From Bradyrhizobium sp. AZCC 2262 (lineage in GTDB: Bacteria > Pseudomonadota > Alphaproteobacteria > Rhizobiales > Xanthobacteraceae), in contig NZ_JAZHRT010000001.1 of assembly GCF_036924535.1 (NCBI RefSeq), forward strand, positions 7,750,001 through 7,814,000: a DNA stretch of 64,000 bases. Reading direction: 5' to 3'. This document shows positions 45,267 through 54,101 of the stretch, one piece after another. The translations under genes were made by a program, and so were the position numbers. The stretch's first letter is position 1. The number at the start of each line of letters is the position of its first letter. The notes beneath the pieces are model-generated. The model ran no database searches and had not been told where the DNA came from. It was given only the letters and a program-made list of their open reading frames with translations.

Positions 45267-46028
45267 TTAGAGTACAGGCGCGATCGCAACGTCCGCATTC
45301 GCAATGACGACCTCCCTGAGCGATCCGGCACGGCTGAACGGCAACAGGCGCTGCTCGACGTCGTGCAGCATTGCATCGACCTTGTCGCCGAGTACGGCGG
45401 GTGAAGAACCAGAGAGCGTGAGGATGCGGTAGGCCAAATCTCTTGCGCTCAATTCGTGACTGCCTTCAACCGCGATCGTCTCCCCGATGCGAAATCGTGT
45501 ATCGGCAAGAACGGCCGCGAGATCCGGGCGATAACGCGTGCGCTCGGTCGTTCCGGACCAATAGCGCCGAGCCTCATTATATGCCTCGAGCCAATAGTTG
45601 CGGCCTTCGGTTGCGGAGCGCGCCGCGCAGACGAGGACCACGCCGCCTGGAGCGACCAGCCGCTCCAGCAGCGAACCGATCCGGTCGCGATCCATCCAGT
45701 GCAACGCACGACCGATGGTGACGACGTCAAACGAGCCAACCTCGCGCGGCAACGCCTCGGCCGCACTCTCTATCAGCGCAAGATCATGTCCTGCGCGATC
45801 GGCGGCCTGTCCTGCGACCTCAAGCATGGCCGGCTCCGGATCTACGCCAACGATCCGCCCGACATACGGGGCAAAGCCGAGCGCGAGGAGTCCCGGACCC
45901 GTGCCAAGATCGATTAGCGCATGCTGCTTACCAAGCCTCAGCCTGTCCACGACAGCCCGGAAGAATTCGGGCGAATAAGGTGGACGGAATTGCTCGTACA
46001 GTGCAGCGGTTGTTGCGAAACGACCCAT
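45267..46028 (-). CDS. Class I SAM-dependent methyltransferase
   Basis: 253 residues. Motif I is LIDLGTGPGLLAL (about residues 38-50), an acidic residue ends strand 2 (GVDPEPAML), and the family pattern RALHWMDRD around residue 107 matches Methyltransf_11/25 proteins. The N-terminal RFATTAALYEQFRPPYSPEFF is typical of small-molecule methyltransferases of this group. It stands alone, convergent with the exporter operon and divergent from the hydrolase at 46247. The substrate cannot be predicted. Confidence 0.8.
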   Translation of the reverse strand: MGRFATTAALYEQFRPPYSPEFFRAVVDRLRLGKQHALIDLGTGPGLLALGFAPYVGRIVGVDPEPAMLEVAGQAADRAGHDLALIESAAEALPREVGSFDVVTIGRALHWMDRDRIGSLLERLVAPGGVVLVCAARSATEGRNYWLEAYNEARRYWSGTTERTRYRPDLAAVLADTRFRIGETIAVEGSHELSARDLAYRILTLSGSSPAVLGDKVDAMLHDVEQRLLPFSRAGSLREVVIANADVAIAPVL

Positions 46029-46246
46029 GCCACAGATCTGGGACGTCGCACCGGACGCGATCAGCTCGACCGGATCACGTTTGGCGGAGGAAGGGTGTGA
46101 AGCCCGGCTTCATCAACCAATTGTGCTCAGGTCCCCGGTTGAAGTGATTGGGCGCCCGCGCTGCGGCTTTCTAGCTTGCCATGCGCAGGCATCTGATTCG
46201 CAACGTTCAGATCGCTGGCTCGTTTGCCTGCGTCCGGCGATCTCGC

Positions 46247-47413
46247 ATGCAGGTCCGTATGGCGGCGGGTTCAACGCTATTGCGGCTTTGCCGCTCAAGC
46301 GCAGGTCTGTGCCTTTCGCTCTTGTTTGTGCTCGGCGGAACGCGAGCCATTCTTGCGGATCCTGAGATGGACGCGCACGTACGAGCGATCGTGACGGAGA
46401 ACATTGCTCCGCTGACGACGGCCGACCATCCAGGCGGCGTCGCAGCCGCCGTTTACGTCGCCGGCCGGATACAGTTCTTCAATTTCGGGTTCGCTGATGA
46501 GGCCGAGAGGCGGCCCGTCACGTCGGACACGCTGTTCAATGTCGCTTCGGTGCGAAAGTTGTTCGAGGCTACGCTGGTCGCGCTCGGCGTGCTCCGCGGC
46601 GAATTGAGGTTGGACGACCCCGTCAACAAATACGTCACCGAATTGCACGGCGATTATATCAGCCGGGTAACCATTGGCCAGCTCGTGACCCACACATCCG
46701 GCCTCTTGCTGCCGACGGATCATCCGCCGTGGCCAAACACCTCGTACTCCCTGGCCGAATTCGTCGACATGTTGAACGCCTGGACGCCGCGGGCCGGCGA
46801 AGAGCCCGGCAAGCAGCGCACCTATACGCACGCGGGCTATGTCCTGCTCCAGCTCGCACTTGAGCGTCGCTATGGAGTTCCGATCGGACAACTTGTCGAA
46901 AGCCGTATTCTGACGCCCCTCGGCATGCATTCGACGCTGATCCCGGAACGCGGGCGTGATAACCGTGCGATCATGCCGCCGGAGCTATTGCAGAAAGCCG
47001 TCCAGGGCTACTCCGACGAAGGCTTGCCGATTGGTCCTCCCGGAAACCAGCAGAGCTATTTCGATTTTCCGGGCACCGGACAGATGTTCTCCTCCGCACG
47101 GGACCTCGGCACCTTGATGGCGGCCTGCATCGACGGCTACGTGGCCGACCCGCAGTTGCGCGAAGCCTTGCGAATGACCCAGCGCGAGGTATTCCATGTC
47201 GACACGGAGTTCGGACAAGCGATGGCTTGGGAAAATGTAGATCTTGGCGAAGCCGTCATCGTCGACAAGCCGGGCGGCCTCAACAATGCGTCAGCCTATG
47301 TGGGACTGGTGCCGGCGAGAAGGATCGGGTTGCTTCTCCTGGCGAACCGTGGCGAATTATCTCCTCATGAGATCGCCCGCTATCACATCCTCCCGGCGTT
47401 AGCGCGGCCGTAG
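46247..47413 (+). CDS. Serine beta-lactamase-like hydrolase (class C fold)
   Basis: About 388 residues with a signal peptide (TLLRLCRSSAGLCLSLLFVLG, cleavage likely after AILA). SxxK is S101-V-R-K104. The YxN motif appears as Y193-T-H, and the KTG motif as KPGG (DKPGGL). The fold is that of AmpC, DD-peptidases and esterases. Because two of the three motifs deviate, a peptidase or esterase role is as likely as beta-lactam resistance. The start is uncertain: ATG at 46247 or 46259 (with CAGG upstream) give the signal peptide; the frame continues to 46181. Confidence 0.78.
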   Translation: MQVRMAAGSTLLRLCRSSAGLCLSLLFVLGGTRAILADPEMDAHVRAIVTENIAPLTTADHPGGVAAAVYVAGRIQFFNFGFADEAERRPVTSDTLFNVASVRKLFEATLVALGVLRGELRLDDPVNKYVTELHGDYISRVTIGQLVTHTSGLLLPTDHPPWPNTSYSLAEFVDMLNAWTPRAGEEPGKQRTYTHAGYVLLQLALERRYGVPIGQLVESRILTPLGMHSTLIPERGRDNRAIMPPELLQKAVQGYSDEGLPIGPPGNQQSYFDFPGTGQMFSSARDLGTLMAACIDGYVADPQLREALRMTQREVFHVDTEFGQAMAWENVDLGEAVIVDKPGGLNNASAYVGLVPARRIGLLLLANRGELSPHEIARYHILPALARP

Positions 47414-47581
47414 GTGGAGATTCATCGGAGAGCTCGATCGTGATGGCCGGCTCGGAAGGCGGCCGCGAGGGCCAGATGGCAACGGTCTTGGCCACGGGAA
47501 GCCACGCCTCAACGATCCGAGCTCACGCCCTGCCAGCCCGTCACTTCGGATTTGTGCCGCCTTGCTCGCCCCGGATTCGCG

Positions 47582-48574
47582 CTACTCCGCAGTGATCTGC
47601 GCGTCCTTGACGACTTTGGCCCAGCGCGGACGATCCTTGGCGATCAGGTCTGCCAGGCGTTGAGGCGGGCCGCCTTGCGCGATCAAGCCCTGCTTGCCGA
47701 GAAGCGCGCGAACGTTCGGCTCCGCAAGTATCTCGTTGAACACCGCGTTGTAGCGGTCGACGATCTCCTTCGGCGTATTGGCCGGCGCGAGAACGCCGTA
47801 CCACAAATCGACATCGAAGTCGGTGACGCCGAGTTCTGCGAGCGTCGGCACATTTGCCGCTTGCGGCGTCCGCTTTTGGCTACCCACAGCGAGGATGCGG
47901 ATTTGTCCGGTTTCCGCGAGCGGAAGCGCGGTATGGACCGGCAGGAACATGGCCGAGACGTGTCCGCCCGCCAGATCCTTCAGCGCGCCGGCCGACCCTG
48001 AATAAGGAATGTGTGTCAGGTTGATCTGCGCCGTTAGCTTGAACAGTTCCATCGCAAGATGTTGCGGCGTGCCGCGGCCGGGAGACGCGTAGTTGATCTC
48101 GCCCGGCTTGCTGCGGGCAAGCGCGATCAGTTCCGCGAGCGTGCTGACGCCAAGCGAGGGATGAACGACGAGCGCCAAGGCACCCGTTGCGATCTCGGCG
48201 ATCGGTACAAAATCCTTCTGCGGATCGTAGGGTACCGTCGGATAAAGGCTCGCATTCATCACGAACGTATTGACGGTCACCAGCAAGTTCTGGCCATCAG
48301 GCGCAGTACGCGCTGCGGCCTGCGTGCCGATGTTGCCGCTGGCGCCGGGCTTGTTCTCGACGATGACAGGGTGATTCCAGCGCTGCCGCAGTTCCTCGCT
48401 GAGTATGCGCGCGAGCAGGTCAGGCCCCGTGCCCGGTGAGAAGGGGACGTTGAGCCGGATTGGTTGCTGCGACTGCCCGTGAGCGAGTCCAGGCATCATG
48501 GGGGCAAAGGCTGCGGCGAGAATCCCCAGCACCGTGCGGCGCGAATGCATGCCGCTTGCGGAATCGATCGCCAC
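47582..48574 (-). CDS. TctC-family (Bug) periplasmic substrate-binding protein
   Basis: 330 residues with a Tat-like signal (HSRRTVLGIL at about 9-18, cleavage after AHG). The mature domain shows Bug hallmarks: LNVPFSPGTGPDLLAR, VIVENKPGASGNIG, ARTAPDG and INYASPGRGTPQHL. The GTG start at 48574 has a strong AGGAGG five bases before it. It binds a carboxylated compound for a tripartite tricarboxylate transporter, but no TctA or TctB is nearby, so it must share membrane partners or serve in sensing. It is divergent from the IclR regulator across an operator-like repeat. Confidence 0.87.
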   Translation of the reverse strand: MAIDSASGMHSRRTVLGILAAAFAPMMPGLAHGQSQQPIRLNVPFSPGTGPDLLARILSEELRQRWNHPVIVENKPGASGNIGTQAAARTAPDGQNLLVTVNTFVMNASLYPTVPYDPQKDFVPIAEIATGALALVVHPSLGVSTLAELIALARSKPGEINYASPGRGTPQHLAMELFKLTAQINLTHIPYSGSAGALKDLAGGHVSAMFLPVHTALPLAETGQIRILAVGSQKRTPQAANVPTLAELGVTDFDVDLWYGVLAPANTPKEIVDRYNAVFNEILAEPNVRALLGKQGLIAQGGPPQRLADLIAKDRPRWAKVVKDAQITAE

Positions 48575-48629
48575 GCTTTCCTCCTATGCTTGCCCACCAG
48601 CAACCCGGCCTGAGGACTTTTCTTGTTAA

Positions 48630-48648
48630 AATCTCTTAATGTGAGATT
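48630..48648. promoter_or_regulatory. IclR operator copy 1 (AATCTC-N7-GAGATT)
   Basis: AATCTCTTAATGTGAGATT is a 6+7+6 inverted repeat between the divergent TctC and IclR genes. The same layout, with one arm difference, recurs at 49534-49552. Confidence 0.65.
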
Positions 48649-48771
48649 ATGATGCATTATGCGTCGATCTCGCTCCAGTTCAAGATTGATTCTGCCGGAT
48701 CGGGAAAAAGTATCTGCCCCGAGGGGGCCACGCGCCAAATTGGAGCAAAGTCAGACGATGCGGCGTGAGGC

Positions 48772-49548
48772 ATGAAGCCGAAGAACAGCCTGGAACGGGT
48801 GCTTGCGGTCCTCGAGGTGTTTTCCGAGGAGCGGCTGGAATGGACGCCCGAGGATCTGATGCGCGAACTCGGCTATAGCCGGCCGACGCTCTACCGCTAC
48901 CTGAAGATCCTCAAAGACGCCGGTTTCCTGATGTCGACGCGCAACTCCGGCGTCACGCTGGGGCCGAAGGTCGTCGAGATGGATTATCTGACGCGCCGCT
49001 CCGACCCGCTGGTGCTGCTCGGCGTGCCTTACCTGAAGCAGCTGACGGCTGACCATTCCTGCACCGCCATGGTCTTGCGCTGGTACGGCAACAAGATTCT
49101 TTGCGTGGCCTCCGAATCCTCCACCAGGAACCCGATCAGTTCCTATCCGCGTGGCCGGCCGATGCCGCTCGGGCGCGGCGCGATCGCGCGCTCGATCCTG
49201 GCGCTGCTGCCCCGGCCGCGCCTGCTGCCGCTGATCGAGCGTAATCTCGCCGACCTGCGCGCGGTTGGTCTCGGCGACACCGCCGATGATGTCCTGAAAA
49301 GCCTGAGGAAGGTCCGCAAGGCCGGCTTTTGCGTCGCCTATGGCGAGGTCACCCCGGGCGCCGTCGGCATCGCCGCGCCTGTCGTCGACGATCGCGATTC
49401 CCCGATCGCCAGCGTCTGCGTCACCATTGCCGGCAATCTGGTGACAGGCGCGCAGATCGATCAGATCGGCGCCGAGGTCCGGCGCGTGGCGTCGCAGATT
49501 TCGGCCGATCAGGCGAACGGGAAAGCTGAGCAAAATCTTATATTGTGA
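48772..49548 (+). CDS. IclR-family transcriptional regulator
   Basis: 258 residues. The N-terminal winged helix contains SLERVLAVLEVF and LMRELGYSRPTLYRYLKILKDAGFL (about 6-52). The C-terminal IclR effector domain runs from GVPYLKQL through RPMPLGRGAIARSILA, VRKAGFCVAYGEVTPGAVGIAAPV to DRDSPIASVCVTI. It lies between the TctC gene and the degradative operon and probably senses an aromatic or keto acid. Operator-like repeats flank the gene, one of them overlapping its own stop codon. Confidence 0.88.
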   Translation: MKPKNSLERVLAVLEVFSEERLEWTPEDLMRELGYSRPTLYRYLKILKDAGFLMSTRNSGVTLGPKVVEMDYLTRRSDPLVLLGVPYLKQLTADHSCTAMVLRWYGNKILCVASESSTRNPISSYPRGRPMPLGRGAIARSILALLPRPRLLPLIERNLADLRAVGLGDTADDVLKSLRKVRKAGFCVAYGEVTPGAVGIAAPVVDDRDSPIASVCVTIAGNLVTGAQIDQIGAEVRRVASQISADQANGKAEQNLIL

Positions 49549-49552
49549 GATT
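49534..49552. promoter_or_regulatory. IclR operator copy 2 (AATCTT-N7-GAGATT)
   Basis: AATCTTATATTGTGAGATT overlaps the IclR stop codon and lies 74 bases before the monooxygenase start. The TGTGAGATT part is identical to copy 1. Confidence 0.65.
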
Positions 49553-49626
49553 TTTCTTGACTCAAGGCAGGACCTGTTCTCATTTTTGCCGCCCGCGCGC
49601 CAATCAGCCAATCGCAAGAAGCCAAA

Positions 49627-51225
49627 ATGAACATGCCCGCCGAATCAGCCACACAAGTCGTCATTGTCGGGGGTGGGCCGGTTGGCCTTGGTCTCGCGAT
49701 CGACCTCGGCCAGCGCGGCACTAACTGCATTCTGGTCGAGCGCTACGTCAGCCCGCAGCCGATCCCGAAGGGTCAAAACCTGACCCAGCGCACCCTCGAG
49801 CACTTTTACTTCTGGGGCGCGGAGGCGGAGCTTCGGACGGCACGAACGATCCCGCCCGATTACGGCATCGGCGGCATGACATCCTACGGCACGCTGCTGA
49901 GCGGCTATCGGTATGACTGGCTGCAGCGCGAGCTGGTGCGGCCTTACTACTTCACCGACAACGAACGGCTGCCGCAATACGCCACCGAGGCCGTGCTACG
50001 GCAGCGCTTGAGTCAGTTGCAGAACGTCGAGACAGTTTATGGCTGGAGCGCCTCGGGCATCGCGCAGGACGCCGAGGGCGTGCAAGTGACGATCGCCGAG
50101 CGCAACAGCGCTCGGCAGCGCGTGCTGCGAGCAGACTATGCGGTCGGCTGCGACGGCAGTCGCTCGCTGGTGCGCGAGGCGGCCGGCATCACCCAGACGC
50201 TAACCGACCACGACCGGCTGATGGTGCTGCTGGTGTTCCGCTCGACCGGTCTGCACAAGTTGCTGGAGCGCTATCCCAACAAGTCCTTCTACAACGTGCT
50301 GCATCCGGACTTGCAGGGCTACTGGAAATTCTTCGGCCGCGTCGATCTTGGCACCACCTGGTTCTTCCACGCACCGGTGCCGCTCGGTACGACCAAAGAC
50401 AATTTCGATTTCCGCAGGCTCCTGCATGGGGCGGTCGGCGAAGAATTCGACGTCGCGTTCGAACACATCGGCTTCTGGGAGCTGCGCGTCGCGATCGCCG
50501 ATCAATACCGCGCTGGCCGCGTCTTCATCGCCGGCGATGCCGCGCACAGCCATCCGCCCTATGGCGGTTACGGCATCAACACCGGGCTCGAAGACGCCGC
50601 CAATCTCGGCTGGAAGCTTGCGGCGGCGCTGCAGGGCTGGGCCGGCGCGCATCTGCTGGATACCTATGGCGAGGAACGCCGCCCGGTGTTCGCGTCGACC
50701 GCGCAGGATTTCATCGAGAAGGCGATCGAGGGCGACCGGAAATTTTTGGCCAGCTTCGATCCCGCGGCCGACAAGGCTGCGTTCGAGGCCGAATGGCAGG
50801 CGCGCTCGTCCGGCGCGCGTTCGGAAGTGAATTCGTTCGAGCCGAATTACGAGGGCTCCTCGATCGTCGCAGGCCCGCCTGGCGCCGCCTGCAGCGCGAT
50901 CGGGTCCCATCAATTCTTGGCGCGCGCCGGGCATCATCTGGCGCCGCGACAACTTTTGTCGGGCCGCAATGTCTTCGAGGAACTGGGCGAAGGGTTTACG
51001 CTGTTCGATTTCGGCGCGCCGGACGCCGCCGCCACGGTCAGGCGAGCCGCCGACGCCAGCGGCGTAACGCTCAAGCCCGTCGAGAACAATTGCGCGGAAG
51101 CGAGGGAATTCTACAAGGCGGCGCTGGTGCTGGTCCGGCCCGATCAATTTGTCGCCTGGGTTTCGGACGGCGATGTGACAGACGCGGAGGTCATGATCCG
51201 TCGCGTGGTCGGCGGCCATCCCTGA
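49627..51225 (+). CDS. FAD-dependent aromatic monooxygenase (PheA/MhpA-like)
   Basis: 532 residues. The dinucleotide-binding GGGPVGLGLAIDLGQRG (about 15-31) is followed by GCDGSRSLVRE near residue 179 and GDAAHSHPPYGGYGINTGLEDAANLGWKLA near 303, the FAD ribityl motif. A C-terminal thioredoxin-like domain (about 440-532) ends LVRPDQFVAWV. The reaction is NAD(P)H-dependent hydroxylation of a phenol-like ring. It is the first gene of an operon with a ThDP enzyme, a TctC protein and a second monooxygenase, preceded by an IclR-type repeat. Substrate unknown. Confidence 0.87.
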   Translation: MNMPAESATQVVIVGGGPVGLGLAIDLGQRGTNCILVERYVSPQPIPKGQNLTQRTLEHFYFWGAEAELRTARTIPPDYGIGGMTSYGTLLSGYRYDWLQRELVRPYYFTDNERLPQYATEAVLRQRLSQLQNVETVYGWSASGIAQDAEGVQVTIAERNSARQRVLRADYAVGCDGSRSLVREAAGITQTLTDHDRLMVLLVFRSTGLHKLLERYPNKSFYNVLHPDLQGYWKFFGRVDLGTTWFFHAPVPLGTTKDNFDFRRLLHGAVGEEFDVAFEHIGFWELRVAIADQYRAGRVFIAGDAAHSHPPYGGYGINTGLEDAANLGWKLAAALQGWAGAHLLDTYGEERRPVFASTAQDFIEKAIEGDRKFLASFDPAADKAAFEAEWQARSSGARSEVNSFEPNYEGSSIVAGPPGAACSAIGSHQFLARAGHHLAPRQLLSGRNVFEELGEGFTLFDFGAPDAAATVRRAADASGVTLKPVENNCAEAREFYKAALVLVRPDQFVAWVSDGDVTDAEVMIRRVVGGHP

Positions 51226-51295
51226 CAGATCGCCCCAGTTCTGTCGTCGAACAGGAACGCGTCGAAGGCAGGCAAGGAAACACAAGGAACAGGCT

Positions 51296-53029
51296 ATGAG
51301 TCGATACAGTGCCGCGCATTATTTCCTCGAAGGTCTCGTCGACCTCGGCGTCGAGTATATCTTCGCCAATCTCGGCACCGATCATGTCTCGCTGATCGAG
51401 GAGATCGCGCGCTGGGACCGCGAAGGCCGCAAGCATCCGGAAGTGATCCTTTGCCCGCACGAGATCGTGGCCGTTCACATGGCCGGCGGATATGCGCTGG
51501 CGACCGGCAGGGGACAGGCGGTGTTCGTGCATGTCGACGCCGGGACCGCCAATGCCTGCATGGCGATCCAGAACCTGTTTCGGTATCGGCTGCCGGTGAT
51601 GCTGTTCGCCGGACGCGCGCCCTTCACGCTGCATGGTGAATTGACCGGATCCCGCGACACCTATGTGCACTTCGTGCAGGATCCCTTCGACATCGCCAGC
51701 ATCGTGCGCCCCTACGTAAAATGGGAGTATTCGCTGCCCTCCGGCGTCGTCGTAAAGGAAGCGCTCGCCCGCGCCGGCGCCTTCATGCACAGCGACCCAC
51801 CCGGGCCGGTCTACATGATGCTTCCGCGCGAGACGCTGGCCGAGGAGTGGGAAGAAGCGCGGATGCCGGCCTACAATCCCGCGCGCTATGGCGGCGTCGC
51901 AGCCGGCGGCATCGATCCCGCTCGCGTCGATGCCATCGCCACGCGATTGATGGCGGCGGAAAATCCGATCGCGCTGACGGCCTATCTCGGGCGCAATGCC
52001 GGCGCGGTCGCGGCGCTGGAGCGCCTCGCGCTTGCCTGCGGCATCCGGATTGCCGAGTTCAACTCGATCGACCTCAATGTTTCGCAGAATTCGCCGTGCT
52101 TTGCCGGTTTCGATCCGATGCCTCTGCTGGAACAGGCCGACGTCGGACTGCTGCTCGATACCGACGTACCTTTTGTGCCGCAATACGCCAGGCGCGTCGA
52201 AGCGATCGACTGGATCCAGATCGACATCGATCCATTGAAGTCGGATTTCCCGATGTGGGGATTCCCGACCGACATCAGGGTGCAGGCCGATTGCGCGACG
52301 GTGCTGCGGCAGGTGCTCGAGGTGGTCGCGGCGCGCGCCGATGACGGCTATCGCAAACGCATCGTCGACCGGATTGCCGGCTGGAGCAGCGCCCGCGAGG
52401 CCGCGGACAGGCGGCGCGCATCCGCAGCCGCGAACAAGGGCGCACCCGGCGCGATCAGCGCGCCATATTTGTTCGCGACCTTGAACCGCGCGCTATCGCA
52501 GGACGATATCGTCGTCAACGAAGCGATCCGCAATGCGCCGCTGGTGCAGGAGCATATCCGCCGCACGCGGCCGGGAAGCTATGTCGGCCTCGCCGGCGGC
52601 GGGCTCGGCTTCAGCGGCGGCATGGCGCTGGGCCTGAAGCTGGCGCAGCCGGAGCGACGCATCGTGCAGATCATCGGCGACGGCGGCTTTCATTTTTCCT
52701 CGCCGGACTCGGTATTTGCCGTCGCCCAGCAATATCAAATCCCGATTCTGACGGTCGTGCTCGACAATGGCGGCTGGCAGGCGGTCAAGTCGTCGGTGCA
52801 GCGGGTTTATCCGAAGGGTGCCGCCGCGGCGACCAATTCCTTTCAATCGCAACTGCGCTCAGGCCGGCAGGGCGAGCAGCGAAGCTTTTCCGATATCGGC
52901 CGCGCGTTCGGCGCGCACGCTGAATTCGTCGGCGATCCGGATGAACTCGCCGCGACCGTCGATCGCTGTCTCGCCGCCGTCGACAGCGGGATTGCCGCCG
53001 TCCTGCATGTCCAGATCACGCCGCTCTAG
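51296..53029 (+). CDS. Thiamine-diphosphate-dependent enzyme, acetolactate-synthase/benzoylformate-decarboxylase superfamily
   Basis: 577 residues with the three-domain layout. N-terminal PYR domain: CPHEIVAVHMAGGYALATGRG, where the Glu activates ThDP. Central domain: PARVDAIATRL... TAYLGRNAG. C-terminal PP domain: GDGGFHFSSPDSVFAVAQQYQIP...VVLDNGGW, the GDG-N motif that binds Mg-ThDP. It would decarboxylate or carboligate a 2-keto acid. Neighbouring aromatic monooxygenases suggest an aryl or side-chain keto acid. It lies 70 bases after the monooxygenase. No FAD site is evident in the middle domain by eye, so a decarboxylase is slightly favoured over a synthase. Confidence 0.85.
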   Translation: MSRYSAAHYFLEGLVDLGVEYIFANLGTDHVSLIEEIARWDREGRKHPEVILCPHEIVAVHMAGGYALATGRGQAVFVHVDAGTANACMAIQNLFRYRLPVMLFAGRAPFTLHGELTGSRDTYVHFVQDPFDIASIVRPYVKWEYSLPSGVVVKEALARAGAFMHSDPPGPVYMMLPRETLAEEWEEARMPAYNPARYGGVAAGGIDPARVDAIATRLMAAENPIALTAYLGRNAGAVAALERLALACGIRIAEFNSIDLNVSQNSPCFAGFDPMPLLEQADVGLLLDTDVPFVPQYARRVEAIDWIQIDIDPLKSDFPMWGFPTDIRVQADCATVLRQVLEVVAARADDGYRKRIVDRIAGWSSAREAADRRRASAAANKGAPGAISAPYLFATLNRALSQDDIVVNEAIRNAPLVQEHIRRTRPGSYVGLAGGGLGFSGGMALGLKLAQPERRIVQIIGDGGFHFSSPDSVFAVAQQYQIPILTVVLDNGGWQAVKSSVQRVYPKGAAAATNSFQSQLRSGRQGEQRSFSDIGRAFGAHAEFVGDPDELAATVDRCLAAVDSGIAAVLHVQITPL

Positions 53030-53104
53030 CTGATAATCCAGACTTGTTCGCCGTGCCCCAAATTGCGCATCAAGATGCATTTTGTCCCGGGAGGGATCGA
53101 GATC

Positions 53105-54076
53105 ATGAAAACCTTTGGCCGCGTGGCGCTGGCCGCCATCTGTTTGAGCTGTTCCGGTCTCGTGCATGCTGCCGACGAGGTCAAATATCCGACCCGGCCG
53201 ATTCACATCGTGGTCGGCTTCACGCCGGGCGGCGGCAACGACATCATCGCCCGCGTCGTCGGGCAAAAGCTGTCGGAAAGTCTCGGCCAGCCGGTCATCA
53301 TTGAAAACAAGCCCGGCGCGGGTGCGATCCTTGCCACCGAATACGTCGCGCGGTCTGCACCCGACGGTTACACGCTGCTGGTCGGTGCCAGCGGCGCGAT
53401 GGTCATCAATCCGGCAGTCTATGAGAAACTGAGTTACGACACGATGCGGGATTTCACGCCGGTGTCCGAGCTTGGATCGTTTCCATTGATCCTGATCGTC
53501 AACGCCGCCTCGCCGTTCAAGTCGTTGGCCGATCTCGTCGCTTATGCAAAGGCGAATCCCGACAAGGCGAACTATTCGAGTTCCTCCGCCGCCTTCCAAC
53601 TCGCAACCGAACTGTTCAAGCAGAAGACCGGCGTGCCGATGCAGATGATTCCCTACAAGGGGGCCAACGATTCCGTCACCGCGGTGATCTCGGGCGAGGT
53701 GACCGCGACGATTGCCGATGCCGGACCGGTGACCAGCCAGGTTAACGGCGGTCAAGCCCGCGCGCTCGGAGTTGCTGCGCCGAAGCGGATGGACAGTTTG
53801 CCCGATGTGCCAACCATGAAGGAAGCGGGCGCCGATGTCGAAGCGGTGTTGTGGAGCGGCATATTCGTGCCCGCGGCGACGCCGGTCGAGATTGTCAGGA
53901 AGCTGGAAGCTGAATTCGTCCGCATTGCGCGGTTGCCGGACGTTGTCGCCCGCCTCAAGCTGCTCAACATCGATTCTGTCGGCAATTCATCGGAAGAGTT
54001 TTCGCGCATTATCGCGGCGGATCTCGAACGGTGGCGAGCGGTCGCCCGCGCCGGCAACATCAAGATAGCCCAATAG
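53105..54076 (+). CDS. TctC-family (Bug) periplasmic substrate-binding protein
   Basis: 323 residues from ATG at 53105, with GGGAGGG nine bases upstream; the frame continues back to 53063. A Sec signal (TFGRVALAAICLSCSGLVHA) precedes the mature domain with IVVGFTPGGGNDIIARVVG, VIIENKPGAGAILATEYVARSAPDGYTLL and SSAAFQLATELFK. A second Bug protein in the same cluster as the one at 47582 implies two related substrates. No TctA/TctB is seen. Confidence 0.87.
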   Translation: MKTFGRVALAAICLSCSGLVHAADEVKYPTRPIHIVVGFTPGGGNDIIARVVGQKLSESLGQPVIIENKPGAGAILATEYVARSAPDGYTLLVGASGAMVINPAVYEKLSYDTMRDFTPVSELGSFPLILIVNAASPFKSLADLVAYAKANPDKANYSSSSAAFQLATELFKQKTGVPMQMIPYKGANDSVTAVISGEVTATIADAGPVTSQVNGGQARALGVAAPKRMDSLPDVPTMKEAGADVEAVLWSGIFVPAATPVEIVRKLEAEFVRIARLPDVVARLKLLNIDSVGNSSEEFSRIIAADLERWRAVARAGNIKIAQ

Positions 54077-54101
54077 AACCGTCGTACGCGGAGACGAGGA
54101 A

